Positions 1 through 11,148 of a stretch of 64,000 bases of DNA are shown piece after piece. How positions within the stretch are numbered: the first letter of the stretch is position 1; each line of letters starts with the position of its first letter. The notes beneath the pieces are model-generated. The model saw nothing but the letters and a program-made list of their open reading frames with translations. It was not told the origin of the DNA and did no database searches. Origin of the DNA: Algibacter amylolyticus. GTDB lineage: Bacteria > Bacteroidota > Bacteroidia > Flavobacteriales > Flavobacteriaceae. The stretch lies in assembly GCF_014202225.1 (NCBI RefSeq), contig NZ_JACHGE010000007.1, positions 149,900 through 213,899 of the forward strand, read 5' to 3'. The position numbers and the translations under genes are program-made.

Positions 1-1092
1 AAAGATGTAACGGTTAATCCAACCAAAAAGTCCCCATCCAAATGGCACTAATTCGTCTAGATTTCTATCGTATGCATTCAATACTTTAAAATCACTTGGT
101 CCGTAATACCAATCCATAGTTTGGTTAAACTCACCACCTTGTAATTCTAAAGGAATAGAAGTTGCAAAACTTTTAGTAAAAACGGTATCTATTTCTTCGT
201 CTTGTACTAAATTTTCAGTTTTAACTTTTACATTCTTAAATTTATTATCGGTTAGTAATACCGAAGAAAAGAAATGCTGTTTGTAACCAATCCAAGATAC
301 ATCTTCAACATCATCCTCACCATCTCTGGTATAATCTGCTTTACCATCTTCATAATCATAGTGCACATCGGTATATCTATTTTCATAAGAAATACTTTTT
401 GCATGTCTGAAACCTTTTAATTTCCAGTCTAAATTAATGGCTTGCGAACTATTAATAACAGAACTTAAGCCTTGAGAACGGATAGCAAAATCTATCATAT
501 AATCGCCCTCTTTAATCTCGTAACGGTATTCTAAAAACTGACTTTCGGAAACTTTAAGTTTCATAGAAACCACAGTTACATCGCCATTTTTAGTAACTTT
601 TGGTACAAATGGTAAATCTTGAGTATTTAAAATTCGGCTATCTGTTGTTCCAAAGTTTATATTAAAGGATGCATTGTTATCCTTAATCATATAAATTGGA
701 ATAGAATCGTAATCTACAAATTGCTTTAAACGTACTTCTGAAAGAAAACCACCTTTGTTGCTAAATTTAAGTGCAAATAAATCACTTTCAACAACAGTTT
801 CTTTATCATTAGATTGTGCTGCAGAATACGCAAATGCACCTAACTTGTTTTTTAACTGAATCATTTGAAGCGAATCTACACCAGAACCAACGGCATAATC
901 TGCTGCAGTAGTCACTAAAGTATCATCTTGAGCTTTTGCTTTTTGCTCTGCCTCAACCTGCTCTTGTTTTGCTTTTTCTTGAGCTTCTAGTTCTTCTGGC
1001 GTTGGTTTATTTTGCCAAAGCATGTAGGCCAATATTCCGAAAATAAGCACAAAGCCAATAATCGAATTAATATCTAATTTCTTTTCTTCCAT
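1..1092 (-). CDS. yidC: Membrane protein insertase YidC (partial, N-terminal part)
   Basis: The first 364 or so residues of YidC, which inserts and folds inner-membrane proteins alone or with SecYEG. The start codon is at 1090-1092 and the reading frame runs off the window start, so the conserved C-terminal transmembrane insertase core is not visible. What is seen is an N-terminal membrane segment at about residues 9-26, a short Glu/Ala/Gln/Lys-rich linker (about 30-55), and a long periplasmic domain with the beta-rich pattern of the YidC P1 domain. It lies 125 bp downstream of pyrG on the same strand, a pairing I recall as common in Flavobacteriaceae. Family assignment is from the N-terminal organisation and recognisable P1 segments; the catalytic core would settle it. 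Confidence 0.88.
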   Translation of the reverse strand, partial: MEEKKLDINSIIGFVLIFGILAYMLWQNKPTPEELEAQEKAKQEQVEAEQKAKAQDDTLVTTAADYAVGSGVDSLQMIQLKNKLGAFAYSAAQSNDKETVVESDLFALKFSNKGGFLSEVRLKQFVDYDSIPIYMIKDNNASFNINFGTTDSRILNTQDLPFVPKVTKNGDVTVVSMKLKVSESQFLEYRYEIKEGDYMIDFAIRSQGLSSVINSSQAINLDWKLKGFRHAKSISYENRYTDVHYDYEDGKADYTRDGEDDVEDVSWIGYKQHFFSSVLLTDNKFKNVKVKTENLVQDEEIDTVFTKSFATSIPLELQGGEFNQTMDWYYGPSDFKVLNAYDRNLDELVPFGWGLFGWINRYIF

Positions 1093-1217
1093 GTGTTAGT
1101 TATAGTGATTTTAGTCTATTGATTGCTTAACCATCCTTCAAAAAAGATTCACATCTTCAAGAATTCAAAATAAGATATCAAATAGCTATCCAATCTTACA
1201 ATTGTGCCATAGTGGCA

Positions 1218-2870
<1,653 letters not shown>

Positions 2871-3100
2871 TTAAAATAGTTATTTAAGTGGTACTTGTTA
2901 ACAATTTTTGAAAGATTGAATATTCGAATTATTGTGGGTATACTTTATATTATAATTAATTTCAACTAACATCATAAATAGCTGTTACATCCCTTTAATA
3001 CAGCGCATTACATTGAGTTTTAATTTTAGCCGAAAAACAATTATTTATTTAACCATTAAAAATAAGTTCAATACTACTATTTTTATAAAAATTCTTTAAA

Positions 3101-3661
3101 ATGATATACAATATGAGAATCTTATTTTTCTGCATGCTGACATTGATTTTAAATTCTTGCCAGAACCAAAATCCAAATCTTAATAAATCGGGAGAAGACG
3201 AATTAAAGTCTCTTGAAGTTGAACAAACTTTAGATAAAGATCTTGTAAATTTTAAGGATCTTATTTATATCCCTATATATTCAGACATATATATTGATAA
3301 CAATAACCCAGAACATTTACTTACAGCAACTCTAAGCGTAAGAAACACAAGCATCAATGACACCTTATATATATCTAAAATAGATTATTATAATACCGGA
3401 GGAACCTTGGTTAAAAATTATATAAACAACACCATTATATTAAACCCAATGGCAACCGTTAACTATGTTATTGAAAAAGAAGATACTAGTGGTGGTTCTG
3501 GTGCTAATTTTATAGTAGAAGTAAGTGCTAAAAACCGAAACACAAGACCATTAATTCAGGCTATTATGATTGGCCAATTTAACAATAAGAGCTTCTCGTT
3601 TTCAACCGATGGCTATTCTATAAGTGATAAAAACTTAACGCTAAAAACAGAAAAAAAATAA
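3101..3661 (+). CDS. DUF3124 family lipoprotein
   Basis: A 186-residue predicted lipoprotein of unknown function. The N-terminus has a short hydrophobic stretch ending in a lipobox-like LNSC, so Cys20 is the probable lipidation site. Translation may start at 3101 or at the second Met (3113), which gives a more typical signal sequence beginning MRILFF. The remainder fits the DUF3124 pattern: a PIYSDIYI segment, LTATLSVRNT, a conserved YYNTGG and a DTSGGSGANF block near the middle. It stands alone, converging on a small membrane-protein gene, so the neighbourhood gives no hint of its role. The family match is by recollection of conserved blocks. Confidence 0.8.
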   Translation: MIYNMRILFFCMLTLILNSCQNQNPNLNKSGEDELKSLEVEQTLDKDLVNFKDLIYIPIYSDIYIDNNNPEHLLTATLSVRNTSINDTLYISKIDYYNTGGTLVKNYINNTIILNPMATVNYVIEKEDTSGGSGANFIVEVSAKNRNTRPLIQAIMIGQFNNKSFSFSTDGYSISDKNLTLKTEKK

Positions 3662-3699
3662 TTAGTATTTTTAATTACAACAGCTTAAATCTAGTATTT

Positions 3700-3972
3700 T
3701 TAAACCTCAAGAATGGTTTCTTCTTCCTTTTGAAATACATAGGTTAAACACCACATAATGGTAAAGGTTGGAATAACATCAAACCCTGGAATAATTTCTT
3801 CTATAAATGAAATTACACCAGCTACTTTACCTTTAGTGCCTTTATACATTTTACTCATTAAATACCCCGATGCTGGTGCCCAAATAATATCGAAAATGGT
3901 TAACATACCAATGGCATCAAACACAAGACTAAGCCCGAGCTTTTTATATTTACTTAAATTTTCTAAATTCAT
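3700..3972 (-). CDS. Small conserved-looking membrane protein
   Basis: A 90-residue protein with two or three hydrophobic stretches (about residues 12-38 and 55-80), a Trp-containing IIWAP segment and an acidic C-terminal end. I do not recognise a named family. It lies 54 bp downstream of folE on the same strand, so it could be co-transcribed. An overlapping open frame on the opposite strand is less convincing, because this one has the membrane-protein pattern (hydrophobic blocks bounded by Lys and Glu) and sits in line with folE. Function unknown. Confidence 0.65.
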   Translation of the reverse strand: MNLENLSKYKKLGLSLVFDAIGMLTIFDIIWAPASGYLMSKMYKGTKGKVAGVISFIEEIIPGFDVIPTFTIMWCLTYVFQKEEETILEV

Positions 3973-4026
3973 AATTGTTTCTTTATAAAGAATATAGCAA
4001 GAAACATACCAAATTTAAAAAACGAA

Positions 4027-4614
4027 TTACTTTCCAATAAGCTTTAAAAATTCATTTCTAGTTTCAATTTTTTCAAACTGACCTCTAAAACCAGAAGTCG
4101 TTGTGGTAGAATTTTGCTTTTGTACACCGCGCATCATCATACACATATGAGAAGCCTCAATAACAACAGCGACACCTTGTGGATTTAGCGTATCATTTAT
4201 ACAATCTAAAATTTGTTGAGTTAAGCGCTCTTGCACTTGTAAACGTCTTGCAAACACATCAACAATTCTAGGTAATTTACTTAAACCAACAATTTGCCCA
4301 TTAGGAATATAAGCGATATGCACCTTACCAAAAAATGGTAAAATATGATGTTCGCAAAGCGAATACAATTCAATATCTTTTACAATTACCATTTCGTTAT
4401 AAGACTCCTTAAACATAGCGCCTTTAAGAATCTCAACCGGATCTTGATCGTAACCTTGGGTTAAAAACTGCATTGCTTTTGCAGCACGCTCTGGTGTTTT
4501 TAACAAGCCATCGCGACTAGTATCTTCACCTAGATCTGTAATAATTTCTTGGTATTTATTTTTAACATTATCAGTAACATCATCACTGTATTCCTCAAAA
4601 CTCTTATATGGCAT
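4027..4614 (-). CDS. folE: GTP cyclohydrolase I
   Basis: Converts GTP to dihydroneopterin triphosphate, the first step towards folate (and pterins, queuosine precursors). The chosen start at 4614 gives 195 residues beginning MPYKSF. An upstream ATG would add 11 residues, but the family core begins well after either. The zinc and active-site residues are all visible: Cys87 and His90 in [13 protein letters not shown], then Cys158 in SHMCMMMRG. The conserved [22 protein letters not shown] block, seen in pieces, follows the first motif. It reads away from lolD and is followed by a small membrane-protein gene. Highly confident. Confidence 0.97.
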   Translation of the reverse strand: MPYKSFEEYSDDVTDNVKNKYQEIITDLGEDTSRDGLLKTPERAAKAMQFLTQGYDQDPVEILKGAMFKESYNEMVIVKDIELYSLCEHHILPFFGKVHIAYIPNGQIVGLSKLPRIVDVFARRLQVQERLTQQILDCINDTLNPQGVAVVIEASHMCMMMRGVQKQNSTTTTSGFRGQFEKIETRNEFLKLIGK

Positions 4615-4741
4615 AATTAATTCTATATAGTCAACTTGTCTGTGCAAGTTTATTGTAAAACAAAATAATATTTAAATATAAGCATAAAATAGAATTCACA
4701 ATTAAATCTTCTATTAATAAAACATATTCGTCAATAAACAT

Positions 4742-4770
4742 TTGCTATAACGTTATTAAATAGTAATTTC
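4742..4770 (+). promoter_or_regulatory. Candidate promoter of lolD (TTG-N19-TAATTTC)
   Basis: TTG at 4742-4744, a 19-bp spacer and TAATTTC at 4764-4770 match the Bacteroidota TTG/TAnnTTTG promoter in both boxes except the last base. The predicted start of transcription lies about 15 bp before the lolD ATG, so the leader would be very short. This is the best two-box promoter match I found. Confidence 0.45.
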
Positions 4771-4790
4771 ACATCTGTTATTTTTTTTAG

Positions 4791-5453
4791 ATGATACAAG
4801 CAAAAAACATTCATAAATACTACGGCGATTTACAAGTTTTAAACGGCGTTAACCTGCAAATTAAAAAAGGTGAAATAGTTTCTATAGTTGGAGCTTCGGG
4901 TGCCGGAAAAACAACACTATTACATATTTTAGGTACTTTGGATAAAGCTTCGGTTAAAGCAGACTCCGAGTTACTTATAAACAACACCAATATAACAACG
5001 CTTAAGGACAAAGCTTTAGCTAAGTTTAGAAATGAGCATATTGGGTTTATATTTCAATTTCATCAATTACTTCCTGAATTTACAGCCATTGAAAATGTGT
5101 GTTTACCTGCGTTTATAAAAGGTACAAAAAAGGCTGATGCCGAAAAACGCGCTAAAGAACTCCTAGATTTTTTAGGATTATCACATAGATACAACCATAA
5201 ACCTAACGAACTTTCGGGCGGCGAGCAACAACGAGTAGCAGTAGCACGCGCGTTAATAAATAATCCTGAACTCATTTTTGCCGATGAACCTTCGGGAAAT
5301 TTAGATAGCGAATCGGCCGAAAATTTACACAACCTCTTTTTTAAACTACGTGATGAGTTTGGTCAAACCTTTGTAATTGTTACACACAATGAAGATTTGG
5401 CAAATATGGCCGATAGAAAATTGGTAATGGTTGATGGTAATATAATAGACTAA
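4791..5453 (+). CDS. lolD: ABC transporter ATP-binding protein, LolD-type
   Basis: The 220-residue ATPase of a LolCDE-like exporter, which extracts lipoproteins from the inner membrane for delivery to the outer membrane. Walker A is GASGAGKTT at about residues 34-42, the signature is [15 protein letters not shown] and Walker B is [13 protein letters not shown], the EPSGNLD form typical of the LolD/MacB/FtsE group. No LolC/E permease is adjacent, which is common in Bacteroidota. Its stop codon overlaps the end of the convergent MFS gene by 4 bp. LolD is the likeliest assignment; another member of the same ATPase group (MacB-like) is possible. Confidence 0.85.
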   Translation: MIQAKNIHKYYGDLQVLNGVNLQIKKGEIVSIVGASGAGKTTLLHILGTLDKASVKADSELLINNTNITTLKDKALAKFRNEHIGFIFQFHQLLPEFTAIENVCLPAFIKGTKKADAEKRAKELLDFLGLSHRYNHKPNELSGGEQQRVAVARALINNPELIFADEPSGNLDSESAENLHNLFFKLRDEFGQTFVIVTHNEDLANMADRKLVMVDGNIID

Positions 5454-6616
5454 CTTTTATTGTAAAGCGCATACAATCCTAAAACGGGACCAATAGCCAA
5501 TACTAAAAACAGATACTTTGCCTCTACCTCGGTTTGTAAATAATTTAAAAGCTGAATACTAATAATGGTAATAGCAAAACCAATAGAATTAACAATGGTT
5601 AATGCTGTACCTTTAGATGCCGCATCTACATTTTGAGCCACTAAAGTTGAAAACAATGGCGAATCTGCAATAACAACCATACCCCAAAACATTAAAAAAA
5701 GCAGAAAAGTAATTTCTGAATTTATCATAAAAAAAAGCGGCGAAACCAAACAGCATAAGCCAGACAAAGCAAGTGCCGTGGCGGCAACTTTTTTACTAGA
5801 AAAACGCTGAGACAAATAACCAGAAATTACACAACCTAAACTTCCAATGGCAATGCTATAAAAACTGTACAACGGAATATTAAAATCTACTAAACTATGA
5901 TAACTAGAATACGCCTTTAAAAACACAGGTACAAAAGCCCAAAAAGCATATAACTCCCACATATGCCCAAAATAACCAAAGGCTGCACTTCTAAATGTTT
6001 TAAGTTTAAAAACCTTGTAACATATGGATACATCAAATTTCGGCAAGGTCTTTTTATAAGGACCATCGGGAACTAATAAAACCACTAAAACACCACCTAA
6101 AACGGCTAAACCAGATGTAACATAAAGCATATGTTCCCAGAAAAACAAACCTGTAAACCCTTTTAATACATGCGGAAAAGCTGTTCCTAACACTAAAGCA
6201 CCAACTAAAAAACCTAGCGATTTACCTAAACCTTTCTCGAAATAATCGGATGCTATTTTCATGCCCACCGGATAAATGCCTGCCAGAAAAAAGCCGGTTA
6301 AAAAACGAAGTACTATTAAACTTAAAAGCGTGTGCGAACCAAAGGCTATTAAAACATTAAAAAATGCAGCCACTACGGCACTAACAAAAAACACTTTAGA
6401 TGCCGAATAACGATCGGCAATAGTTAAAATAGCAAATATAAAAGTACCTATAATAAAACCAAATTGTAGTGCCGAAGTTAAATAACCTAAGGCTAACGGA
6501 TTTAAATTAAAGCTAATTACCAAATCGCTAATAATAGCATTACCTACAAACCACAAGGAAGTACAAAAAAATTGGGATAACACAATTATGGGTAAAACTG
6601 CCTTTTTACTAGTCAT
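5450..6616 (-). CDS. MFS transporter
   Basis: A 388-residue inner-membrane protein with about 12 hydrophobic segments and the layout of a major facilitator superfamily permease. After the second helix there is a loop with ADRYSASK, resembling the MFS motif A region (GxLaDrxGrr). The substrate is not evident. It ends 4 bp inside the end of lolD, which faces it, so the two messages would overlap at their 3' ends. No regulator or enzyme gene nearby suggests what it carries. Confidence 0.85.
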   Translation of the reverse strand: MTSKKAVLPIIVLSQFFCTSLWFVGNAIISDLVISFNLNPLALGYLTSALQFGFIIGTFIFAILTIADRYSASKVFFVSAVVAAFFNVLIAFGSHTLLSLIVLRFLTGFFLAGIYPVGMKIASDYFEKGLGKSLGFLVGALVLGTAFPHVLKGFTGLFFWEHMLYVTSGLAVLGGVLVVLLVPDGPYKKTLPKFDVSICYKVFKLKTFRSAAFGYFGHMWELYAFWAFVPVFLKAYSSYHSLVDFNIPLYSFYSIAIGSLGCVISGYLSQRFSSKKVAATALALSGLCCLVSPLFFMINSEITFLLFLMFWGMVVIADSPLFSTLVAQNVDAASKGTALTIVNSIGFAITIISIQLLNYLQTEVEAKYLFLVLAIGPVLGLYALYNKS

Positions 6617-6690
6617 TTAGCGCGAATTCTTTTTAATAAGCTGTTAAGTCTCTTATTTATTCAACTAATTACATTTATTTTTGCTGAATT

Positions 6691-7476
6691 ATGAAGGAAA
6701 AACAAATAAAACTTACCAAAGCAGAACTTAAAGAGTTTTTAAACGCTAAAGTCTTAGAGTATAATAATCCTAAATTTATTGAAAGCGACCCGATACAAAT
6801 ACCGCATAAATTCAGTAAAAAAGAAGATATTGAAATTTCAGGATTTTTAACCTCTACCATTGCCTGGGGAAACCGGAAAAGCATAATTAAAAACGCAGAT
6901 AGGTTAATGGATTTGCTGGATCACTCGCCTTACGATTTTGTTATAAACCACGAAGAAACCGATTTAGACAGACTTGCTCCTTTTGTACACCGCACGTTTA
7001 ACGGACAAGACTGCATACAGTTTATAAAATCGTTACAACATATATATTTAAACCATGGTGGATTAGAATCTGTTTTTGCTAAACATGCCGAAAAAGACTC
7101 CGTACAGCTTGCTATATCGAAGTTTAAATCTGTGTTTTTTGAGATTGAACATTTACAACGTACAGAAAAACACGTTAGCGATCCGTTAAAAAAATCGGCA
7201 GCAAAACGCATTAACATGTTTTTACGTTGGATGGTGCGAAACGATAAAACAGGCGTTGATTTTGGAATTTGGGATAGCCTGTCGCCCAACCAACTATCTT
7301 GCCCATTGGATGTACACTCGGGCAATGTAGCTAGAAAATTAGGTTTACTAAAACGCAAACAAAACGATGGTGTTGCTTTAACTGAGCTTGATACGGCATT
7401 AAGAAAATTAGATGCAAACGACCCTGTTAAATACGATTTTGCTTTATTTGGTTTAGGAGTTTTTGAAGGATTTTAG
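6691..7476 (+). CDS. TIGR02757 family protein (DUF2400)
   Basis: A 261-residue soluble protein matching the TIGR02757/DUF2400 family of Bacteroidota and some other groups. Typical blocks are DPIQIPHKF near the N-terminus, GFLTSTIAWGNRKSI, the RINMFLRWMVRND segment near residue 177 and LSCPLDVHSGNVARKLGLL. The biochemical function is, to my knowledge, not established. It starts 75 bp from the divergent MFS gene and is followed closely by a histidine-kinase gene on the same strand. Confidence 0.85.
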   Translation: MKEKQIKLTKAELKEFLNAKVLEYNNPKFIESDPIQIPHKFSKKEDIEISGFLTSTIAWGNRKSIIKNADRLMDLLDHSPYDFVINHEETDLDRLAPFVHRTFNGQDCIQFIKSLQHIYLNHGGLESVFAKHAEKDSVQLAISKFKSVFFEIEHLQRTEKHVSDPLKKSAAKRINMFLRWMVRNDKTGVDFGIWDSLSPNQLSCPLDVHSGNVARKLGLLKRKQNDGVALTELDTALRKLDANDPVKYDFALFGLGVFEGF

Positions 7477-7542
7477 GTTTTATAGTTGGCTTTTACCTAT
7501 TTTTACAATCCCTTTAACCCTCGCAACCGATTTTATAGCAAA

Positions 7543-8739
7543 ATGATAAAGCCCGAACTACCGGCAAACGAAGTTAAGCGTTTAAATGCCGTTAAGCAAT
7601 ACAACCTTCTGGACACTTTACCAGAAGAAGACTACGATAATATTACCACTTTGGTAGCTACACTTTGTAAAGTTCCTATTTCTTTAATTACACTATTAGA
7701 CGAGGATAGAAATTTTTTAAAATCGCATTATGGTTTAGATTTTAACGAATCGCCCAGAGATATTTCGTTTTGCGGACATGCTATTTTAAGCGACGATCCT
7801 ATATTAATTGTTGAGGACGCTTCAAAAGATGTTCGTTTTCATGACAACCCTATTATTACCGAAAATAACGTATCCTTTTACGCTGGTGTTCCCTTGCTTA
7901 ATCCAGATGGTTACGCCCTAGGAACCTTATGTGTTTACGATAATACACCAAGAACTTTTACAGAAGAGCAAAAGACCTCCTTAATTATTTTAGCAAAACA
8001 AGTCGTTAAGCTTTTTGAATTACGCTTAAAAAATAAAACGCTTAATGATACGCTACACACCCTAGAAGAGCGTCATGATATGCTAAACACCTTTGCTAAC
8101 AAAGTATCGCACGATTTAAAATCGCCATTAGCAAATATAACCTCGCTTACCAGTTTATTTAAGGATGAATTAAAGGCATCGCACCCAGAAATTGATTTAG
8201 AATATTTAAATTACATTGAAGAGTCTGCCGATACCTTAAGAGCTTATATTGATGGTATTTTAAAACATTATAAAAGTGAAAAATTACTTGATAAGGATAA
8301 AATAGAAACTAAATTAGAAGATGTATTTAATTCGATTAAAACGGTTTTAAACTTAAACGATTCTAATTTTAAACTTCTTAAAAAAGCGTCCTTAAACAAT
8401 GTAAACACCTATGTTTTAAATCAGATTTTACTAAACTTAGTAGATAATGCTTATAAATATAATTTTAAAACATTACCTGAAGTTAGTATTGATTTTGATG
8501 AAAATAAAACGCATTACATCTTTTATGTAAAAGACAATGGTAATGGTATAAAACCAGAAAAATTACCTCTTTTGTTTGAGTTATTCCATACCGCCCACCA
8601 CGAAGATAGTAAAGGCAATAAAGGTACAGGCATTGGCTTATTTACAGTAAAATCGTTAATAAACAAATTGGGAGGTACTATTACCGTAGAATCGACAGAA
8701 GGTATTGGAACAACCTTTAGGTTTACTGTTGCTAAATAG
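7543..8739 (+). CDS. GAF-domain sensor histidine kinase
   Basis: A predicted soluble histidine kinase of 398 residues, counted from the ATG at 7543; an in-frame TTG at 7486 would add 19 residues of poor quality. A GAF sensor domain spans about residues 25-160. A HisKA domain follows with the phospho-acceptor His190 in KVSHDLKSPLANI, then an HATPase domain with the N box NLVDNAYKYN, the G1 box VKDNGNGI and the G2 box GTGIGL. No transmembrane segment is seen, so it should sense a cytoplasmic signal. No response regulator is adjacent; partner and signal are unknown. Confidence 0.9.
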   Translation: MIKPELPANEVKRLNAVKQYNLLDTLPEEDYDNITTLVATLCKVPISLITLLDEDRNFLKSHYGLDFNESPRDISFCGHAILSDDPILIVEDASKDVRFHDNPIITENNVSFYAGVPLLNPDGYALGTLCVYDNTPRTFTEEQKTSLIILAKQVVKLFELRLKNKTLNDTLHTLEERHDMLNTFANKVSHDLKSPLANITSLTSLFKDELKASHPEIDLEYLNYIEESADTLRAYIDGILKHYKSEKLLDKDKIETKLEDVFNSIKTVLNLNDSNFKLLKKASLNNVNTYVLNQILLNLVDNAYKYNFKTLPEVSIDFDENKTHYIFYVKDNGNGIKPEKLPLLFELFHTAHHEDSKGNKGTGIGLFTVKSLINKLGGTITVESTEGIGTTFRFTVAK

Positions 8740-8745
8740 CATTTG

Positions 8746-8875
8746 GGCGTTACCCCACCCTTCGACTCCGCTCAGCGCATGCGGTCGGGCTTTTCGCTAT
8801 ACCTGCCCGCCGTAGGCAGGTCTTTTTTTGCCGTTTATGGCTGCAAAAAAAGGATGCCGCTATAATCCCTAACGC
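8746..8875 (-). repeat. Intergenic repeat family, copy A (inverted)
   Basis: Read on the minus strand it runs from GCGTTAGGGATTATAG through an AAAGCCCGACCGC block to CTGAGCGGAGTCGAAGGG and ends GTAACGCC. It contains an internal palindrome ACCTGCC/GGCAGGT at 8801-8821. It is in opposite orientation to copy B; the 18-bp ends cccttcgactccgctcag (8758-8775) and its exact complement (9079-9096) can pair. A related copy lies at 20444-20556. Function unknown. Confidence 0.8.
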
Positions 8876-8995
8876 AGAGAAACGCATAAAATACAGTTTT
8901 TTTTTAAGCTCGCTTGCTTCTAACAGTATTGAAAAAACATGGCATTCTGGATACACAAAATACCTGTGGGTTTATAACCTACACCGGCAAATAAA

Positions 8996-9108
8996 CCCGC
9001 GCTAGGGATTGAAAAGGAAAGCCCACAGCGACCTTTTTGGGGAGCGAGGACTTGTATTGGAAAGCCCGACCGCCTGCCCTGAGCGGAGTCGAAGGGTGTG
9101 GTAGCGCC
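8996..9108 (+). repeat. Intergenic repeat family, copy B
   Basis: Begins CCCGCGCTAGGGATTG, then GGAAAGCCCACAGC, AAAGCCCGACCGC, the 18-bp CTGAGCGGAGTCGAAGGG and ends GTAGCGCC. It shares its first half with the copy at 20444-20556 and its second half with inverted copy A. I recall similar elements being scattered through many Flavobacteriaceae genomes, but no function that I can name. Confidence 0.8.
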
Positions 9109-9149
9109 ATAAAAAAACGGCTGATAAACATCACGTTCATCAGCCGTTT
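9109..9149 (-). terminator. Rho-independent terminator of the M61 peptidase gene
   Basis: On the minus strand, 23 bp after the peptidase stop codon, AAACGGCTGAT and ATCAGCCGTTT form a perfect 11-bp stem (9139-9149 with 9115-9125) around a 13-base loop. A run of T residues follows (9117 down to 9111). This is a textbook intrinsic terminator. Confidence 0.85.
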
Positions 9150-9171
9150 AAACTCTACTTTACTCTTTTTT

Positions 9172-11061
9172 TTAACCCTTTAACCAAGCGTTACGTAAAG
9201 CTATTTGTGCTTTGGTAGCATTTGGCTTTTCTATTAATGCTTGTCCTGTGGTATACCCTTGCGTTGTTGTTGTTTTAATTACAACCTCTTTACCACCTCT
9301 TTCTAGAACAACCTCGACATCTAGTCCTGGGGTCCAAGCAAAAACCTGACCTAAAACTTGGTTTGCATTTTGTAAGGTAACAGCGGTACCATCTATAGAT
9401 TTAATGATATCGTTTGGTTGCGCACCTTGCGCTTTCCAAAAACTGTTTTCTAAAACGCTATCTACAAAAAAGATACCTTTTGTTGGATCGCCGCTTACTA
9501 TTGGCGCGCCATTTATTAAAATGTAATTGGCTTTTATTTGCGATTCACCAACTTCTAAACCTGCCTTTTCGAAAAACGTGTTGTAGTTAATAGGAATATC
9601 TCCTACCACATGTGTGTTTAAAAATTCTCCCACGGCTGGGTAAGTCATAGCAGTGATTTCGCTAATTAGTTTATCGTCCTCAAAAGGTTTGTTTTTACCG
9701 TATTTATTGGATAATTCTTTCATTAGTGACAAAATACCACGGTTTCCGTTGCTTTCTTCGCGCATTATAATATCGATACACATGCCTATTAACGCCCCTT
9801 TTTGGTACACGTTTAAATACTCGTCTTTATACGGTGCCTTTAAAATATTTTCGCTCATTATAGTAAAGCTCATAGCATCGTTTAAACGCTTAGAGGCCTC
9901 TATTTTTTCCATAATGGTATTATAAAACTCAGACTCGTCTACTAACCCCTGGTTAACTTGAAATAAGGTTGCAAAATACTCTGTAACCCCTTCGTACATC
10001 CATAAATGCTTAGAGAAGGTTGGATTGTTGTAATCGAAATAATGCACATCTTCTGAGTGTACACTTAACGGTGTTACAATATGAAAAAACTCATGCGACA
10101 CAACATCTGTCATGCTTGATGCAATGGCAGACTCGTTCATAGATTCTGGTAACACAACAACTGTTGATGTGTGGTGCTCTAAAGCGCCGAAACCTTTAGG
10201 AGAATCGTCTTCTCCTTCCGATAAATACAAGTAAATATCGTAGCGTGGTGTAGCATTAATATCGCCTAAGTAGGCTTTTTGGGCCTGCATCATTTTATAA
10301 ACTACATCTTTAAGCGATTTTGCCGAATGTACTTTATTAGGCGAATATACACTTAATACAATTTTAATATCGCCAACTTGAAACTCTTCAACATCTAAGT
10401 TTCCATACATCATTGGGTTATCGGTAATATCAAAATATCTAGGTGCATAATAACTAGTTGTCATGGTTTTACCATCTTCACTAGTTTGAGAATCTACATT
10501 TTGTAAAGCCGAAGTACGCTTTAAATCTGCAGCAGCAATAACATCTAACTTATATTGGTTGTTTTTTAAAGAATCAAAATACCCAATAAATCCGTGTAGG
10601 TTTAAAACATAGTTGTTTGGCTCTATATTGGTTCCTGCAGGCGAAAACGGTGTTTCTTTTCCTATACCGCCATCAATTTCAATATCGAAAGTATCGTTTA
10701 CTAAATAGGTAATTTTATCTAGTTGCTTAGCATTTTCAATGGTCCAAGTATTGGTATCCACTTTCTTTACCGGCATTTCGTTTCCGTTATAATCGATGGC
10801 CTTAAAATTGTCTACATACTTCCCAAAATCACTTACCGAATAGGTACCTTGAATAACCCTTGGCAGTCTATACGTTACCGTTTGGGTAGTAAAACGCCCA
10901 GGATTAATGGTTACAGGTGCTTTATCATCTGTAATGTTAGATAAATTTATTGAAGTCTCAATAGGTAAACTTGTTGCTAAATCGTTACTTACATTTTTAG
11001 TTGAACCACAGCCAACTAATACAGCACCAGCAAATAAAGCGAATAGTGTTTTTGTATACAT
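9172..11061 (-). CDS. M61 family metallopeptidase lipoprotein with PDZ domain
   Basis: A 629-residue predicted lipoprotein peptidase of the M61 (glycyl aminopeptidase) family. The signal ends in LVGC, with Cys18 as lipidation site. A beta-rich N-terminal domain (about 35-240) is followed by the gluzincin catalytic domain, with zinc ligands in HEFFH (323-327) and the downstream Glu357 in WMYEGVTEYFA. A PDZ-like domain near residues 510-600 contains GAQPNDIIKSIDG. All catalytic residues are present. It probably acts on peptides in the periplasm or at the outer membrane. A clear terminator follows; the gene upstream is divergent. Confidence 0.92.
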   Translation of the reverse strand: MYTKTLFALFAGAVLVGCGSTKNVSNDLATSLPIETSINLSNITDDKAPVTINPGRFTTQTVTYRLPRVIQGTYSVSDFGKYVDNFKAIDYNGNEMPVKKVDTNTWTIENAKQLDKITYLVNDTFDIEIDGGIGKETPFSPAGTNIEPNNYVLNLHGFIGYFDSLKNNQYKLDVIAAADLKRTSALQNVDSQTSEDGKTMTTSYYAPRYFDITDNPMMYGNLDVEEFQVGDIKIVLSVYSPNKVHSAKSLKDVVYKMMQAQKAYLGDINATPRYDIYLYLSEGEDDSPKGFGALEHHTSTVVVLPESMNESAIASSMTDVVSHEFFHIVTPLSVHSEDVHYFDYNNPTFSKHLWMYEGVTEYFATLFQVNQGLVDESEFYNTIMEKIEASKRLNDAMSFTIMSENILKAPYKDEYLNVYQKGALIGMCIDIIMREESNGNRGILSLMKELSNKYGKNKPFEDDKLISEITAMTYPAVGEFLNTHVVGDIPINYNTFFEKAGLEVGESQIKANYILINGAPIVSGDPTKGIFFVDSVLENSFWKAQGAQPNDIIKSIDGTAVTLQNANQVLGQVFAWTPGLDVEVVLERGGKEVVIKTTTTQGYTTGQALIEKPNATKAQIALRNAWLKG

Positions 11062-11148
11062 TAAATTAATTTTAAAAGTTTTTTAATTGACGCGCAAATT
11101 ACCATAATGTTACCGTCTCCTTTCTTAAGGTTTTGTTAAATTCGCAAC

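Larger units (their letters stand above)
8740..9171. other. 432-bp gene-free gap between convergent genes
   Basis: This gap separates the histidine kinase (plus) from the M61 peptidase (minus). It holds two copies of an intergenic repeat in opposite orientation and the terminator hairpin of the peptidase gene, all listed separately. A 68-codon open frame on the minus strand here is not credible: its end is a translation of the repeat. Nothing else was seen. Confidence 0.8.

Noticed and set aside
1205-1217. Terminator after pyrG (TGCCA-TAG-TGGCA)
   Set aside because: Only a 5-bp stem, no T-run, and it touches the stop codon; too weak to call.
3758-3988. 76-codon open frame opposite the small membrane-protein gene
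   Set aside because: Hydrophobic on both strands, but the minus-strand frame is in line with folE and has more regular membrane-protein features.
7486-7542. Upstream TTG start for the histidine kinase
   Set aside because: The 19 extra residues are rich in Phe, Tyr and Asn and have no family resemblance; the ATG at 7543 starts directly before the conserved region.
8750-8956. 68-codon open frame on the minus strand in the kinase/peptidase gap
   Set aside because: Its second half is a translation of the intergenic repeat (ACAERSRRVG-type end), the kind of false gene often called in such repeats.
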